A stretch of 6,760 nt of DNA, taken from positions 1-6,760 of the forward strand of contig URER01000063.1 of NCBI GenBank assembly GCA_900547005.1, written 5' to 3'. Below the pieces are notes generated by a model. The model was not told the origin of the DNA, did no database searches, and worked only from the letters and a program-made list of their open reading frames with translations. Each line of letters opens with the position of its first letter. The first letter of the stretch is position 1. Shown here piece after piece: positions 6,611 to 6,760 of the stretch. The stretch comes from an uncultured Prevotella sp. (lineage in GTDB: Bacteria > Bacteroidota > Bacteroidia > Bacteroidales > Bacteroidaceae). Position numbers and translations under genes: made by a program.

Positions 6611-6636
6611 AATCGCTAATCGCTTAATTAGCGATT
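6611..6636. repeat. 10-bp perfect inverted repeat upstream of the TPR-HTH gene
   Basis: AATCGCTAAT (6611-6620) pairs perfectly with ATTAGCGATT (6627-6636) across a 6-nt centre, CGCTTA. A second AATCGCT inside (6618-6624) allows an alternative 7-bp hairpin. It lies about 80-105 bp upstream of the start codon. On the plus strand it is followed by TCTTT, a weak terminator tail, but no plus-strand gene precedes it. Operator or dispersed intergenic repeat are the likelier readings. Confidence 0.7.
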
Positions 6637-6706
6637 TCTTTCCAATCTCTTTCTGTCAAAAAGATACAGATCTATGGATTAGTCTTTGTAAAAATAGTAA
6701 CTCTTA

Positions 6707-6752
6707 CCTGTTGGCGGAATTAATTTAGTGCATACTTAATTCTGCCAATGGG
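6707..6752. repeat. 17-bp imperfect hairpin near the right edge
   Basis: Bases 6707-6723 pair with 6736-6752, with three G-U wobbles, around a 12-nt loop (TTTAGTGCATAC). The core arms are TTGGCGGAATTAA and TTAATTCTGCCAA. No T-run follows on the minus strand; on the plus strand the window ends eight bases later. It could be the terminator of an unseen neighbour, a dispersed repeat or a structured RNA element. Nothing else recognisable lies between 6637 and 6706. Confidence 0.6.
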
Positions 6753-6760
6753 CTTGTCGT

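Noticed and set aside
6680..6689. Plus-strand promoter for a gene right of the window (TTAGTCTTTG)
   Set aside because: The spacing inside the box is one base too long for TAnnTTTG, no -33 element is found, and no downstream gene is visible.
6697..6707. Additional GTAA/TTAC half-sites related to the 22-bp array
   Set aside because: GTAA-ctc-TTAC has a different spacing from the array (3 versus 5 bp between GTAA and TTAC) and occurs singly, so chance is likely.
6707..6752. Insertion-sequence terminal repeat or integron attC site
   Set aside because: No transposase or integrase gene, no target duplication, and the arms do not fit the attC core GTTRRRY.

Overview
The window reads as chromosomal DNA of a Bacteroidota species, most likely Prevotella/Segatella or a close relative. 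This rests on exact TAnnTTTG-type -7 promoter elements, A-rich leaders without a Shine-Dalgarno site, a Prevotella-style C-terminal tail (YNLQG...NPTKGIYI..GKK) on the first enzyme, and a TPR lipoprotein with a C-terminal helix-turn-helix, an architecture frequent in this phylum. The genus is inferred from sequence style, not from a search.

Layout. Bases 1-200 are a leader with a 38-bp perfect direct repeat (66 bp apart), three TATCTTTG boxes and several dyads. It precedes a secreted, multidomain pectate lyase of the PL1 type (201-2462). After 56 bp with no visible terminator comes a secreted GH3 exo-glycosidase of the beta-xylosidase-like subgroup (2519-4738); the two are probably one transcript. 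A strong rho-independent terminator (4762-4804) follows, then a 22-bp-periodic array of TTAC/GTAA dyads (4802-4875). On the minus strand, convergent with the enzymes, lies a membrane-anchored TPR/coiled-coil/HTH protein (4921-6531). Its promoter region has a TACTTTTG box, a 7-bp tandem repeat and a 10-bp perfect inverted repeat. A 17-bp imperfect hairpin (6707-6752) sits near the right edge.

How it may work together. The lyase would cleave polygalacturonan into unsaturated oligomers and the GH3 enzyme would remove terminal beta-linked sugars, so the pair looks like a small plant cell-wall (pectin/hemicellulose) degradation unit. No SusC/SusD genes are visible, so a full polysaccharide utilization locus cannot be claimed. 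The regulator-like protein could pass a periplasmic signal to DNA, but its convergent position gives no proof that it controls the two enzymes.

The three genes belong to recognisable families. The less explained material is in the non-coding DNA (duplicated promoter cassette, 22-bp array, promoter-proximal repeats), the extra segment inside the lyase, and the lipid-anchor plus transmembrane topology of the HTH protein.
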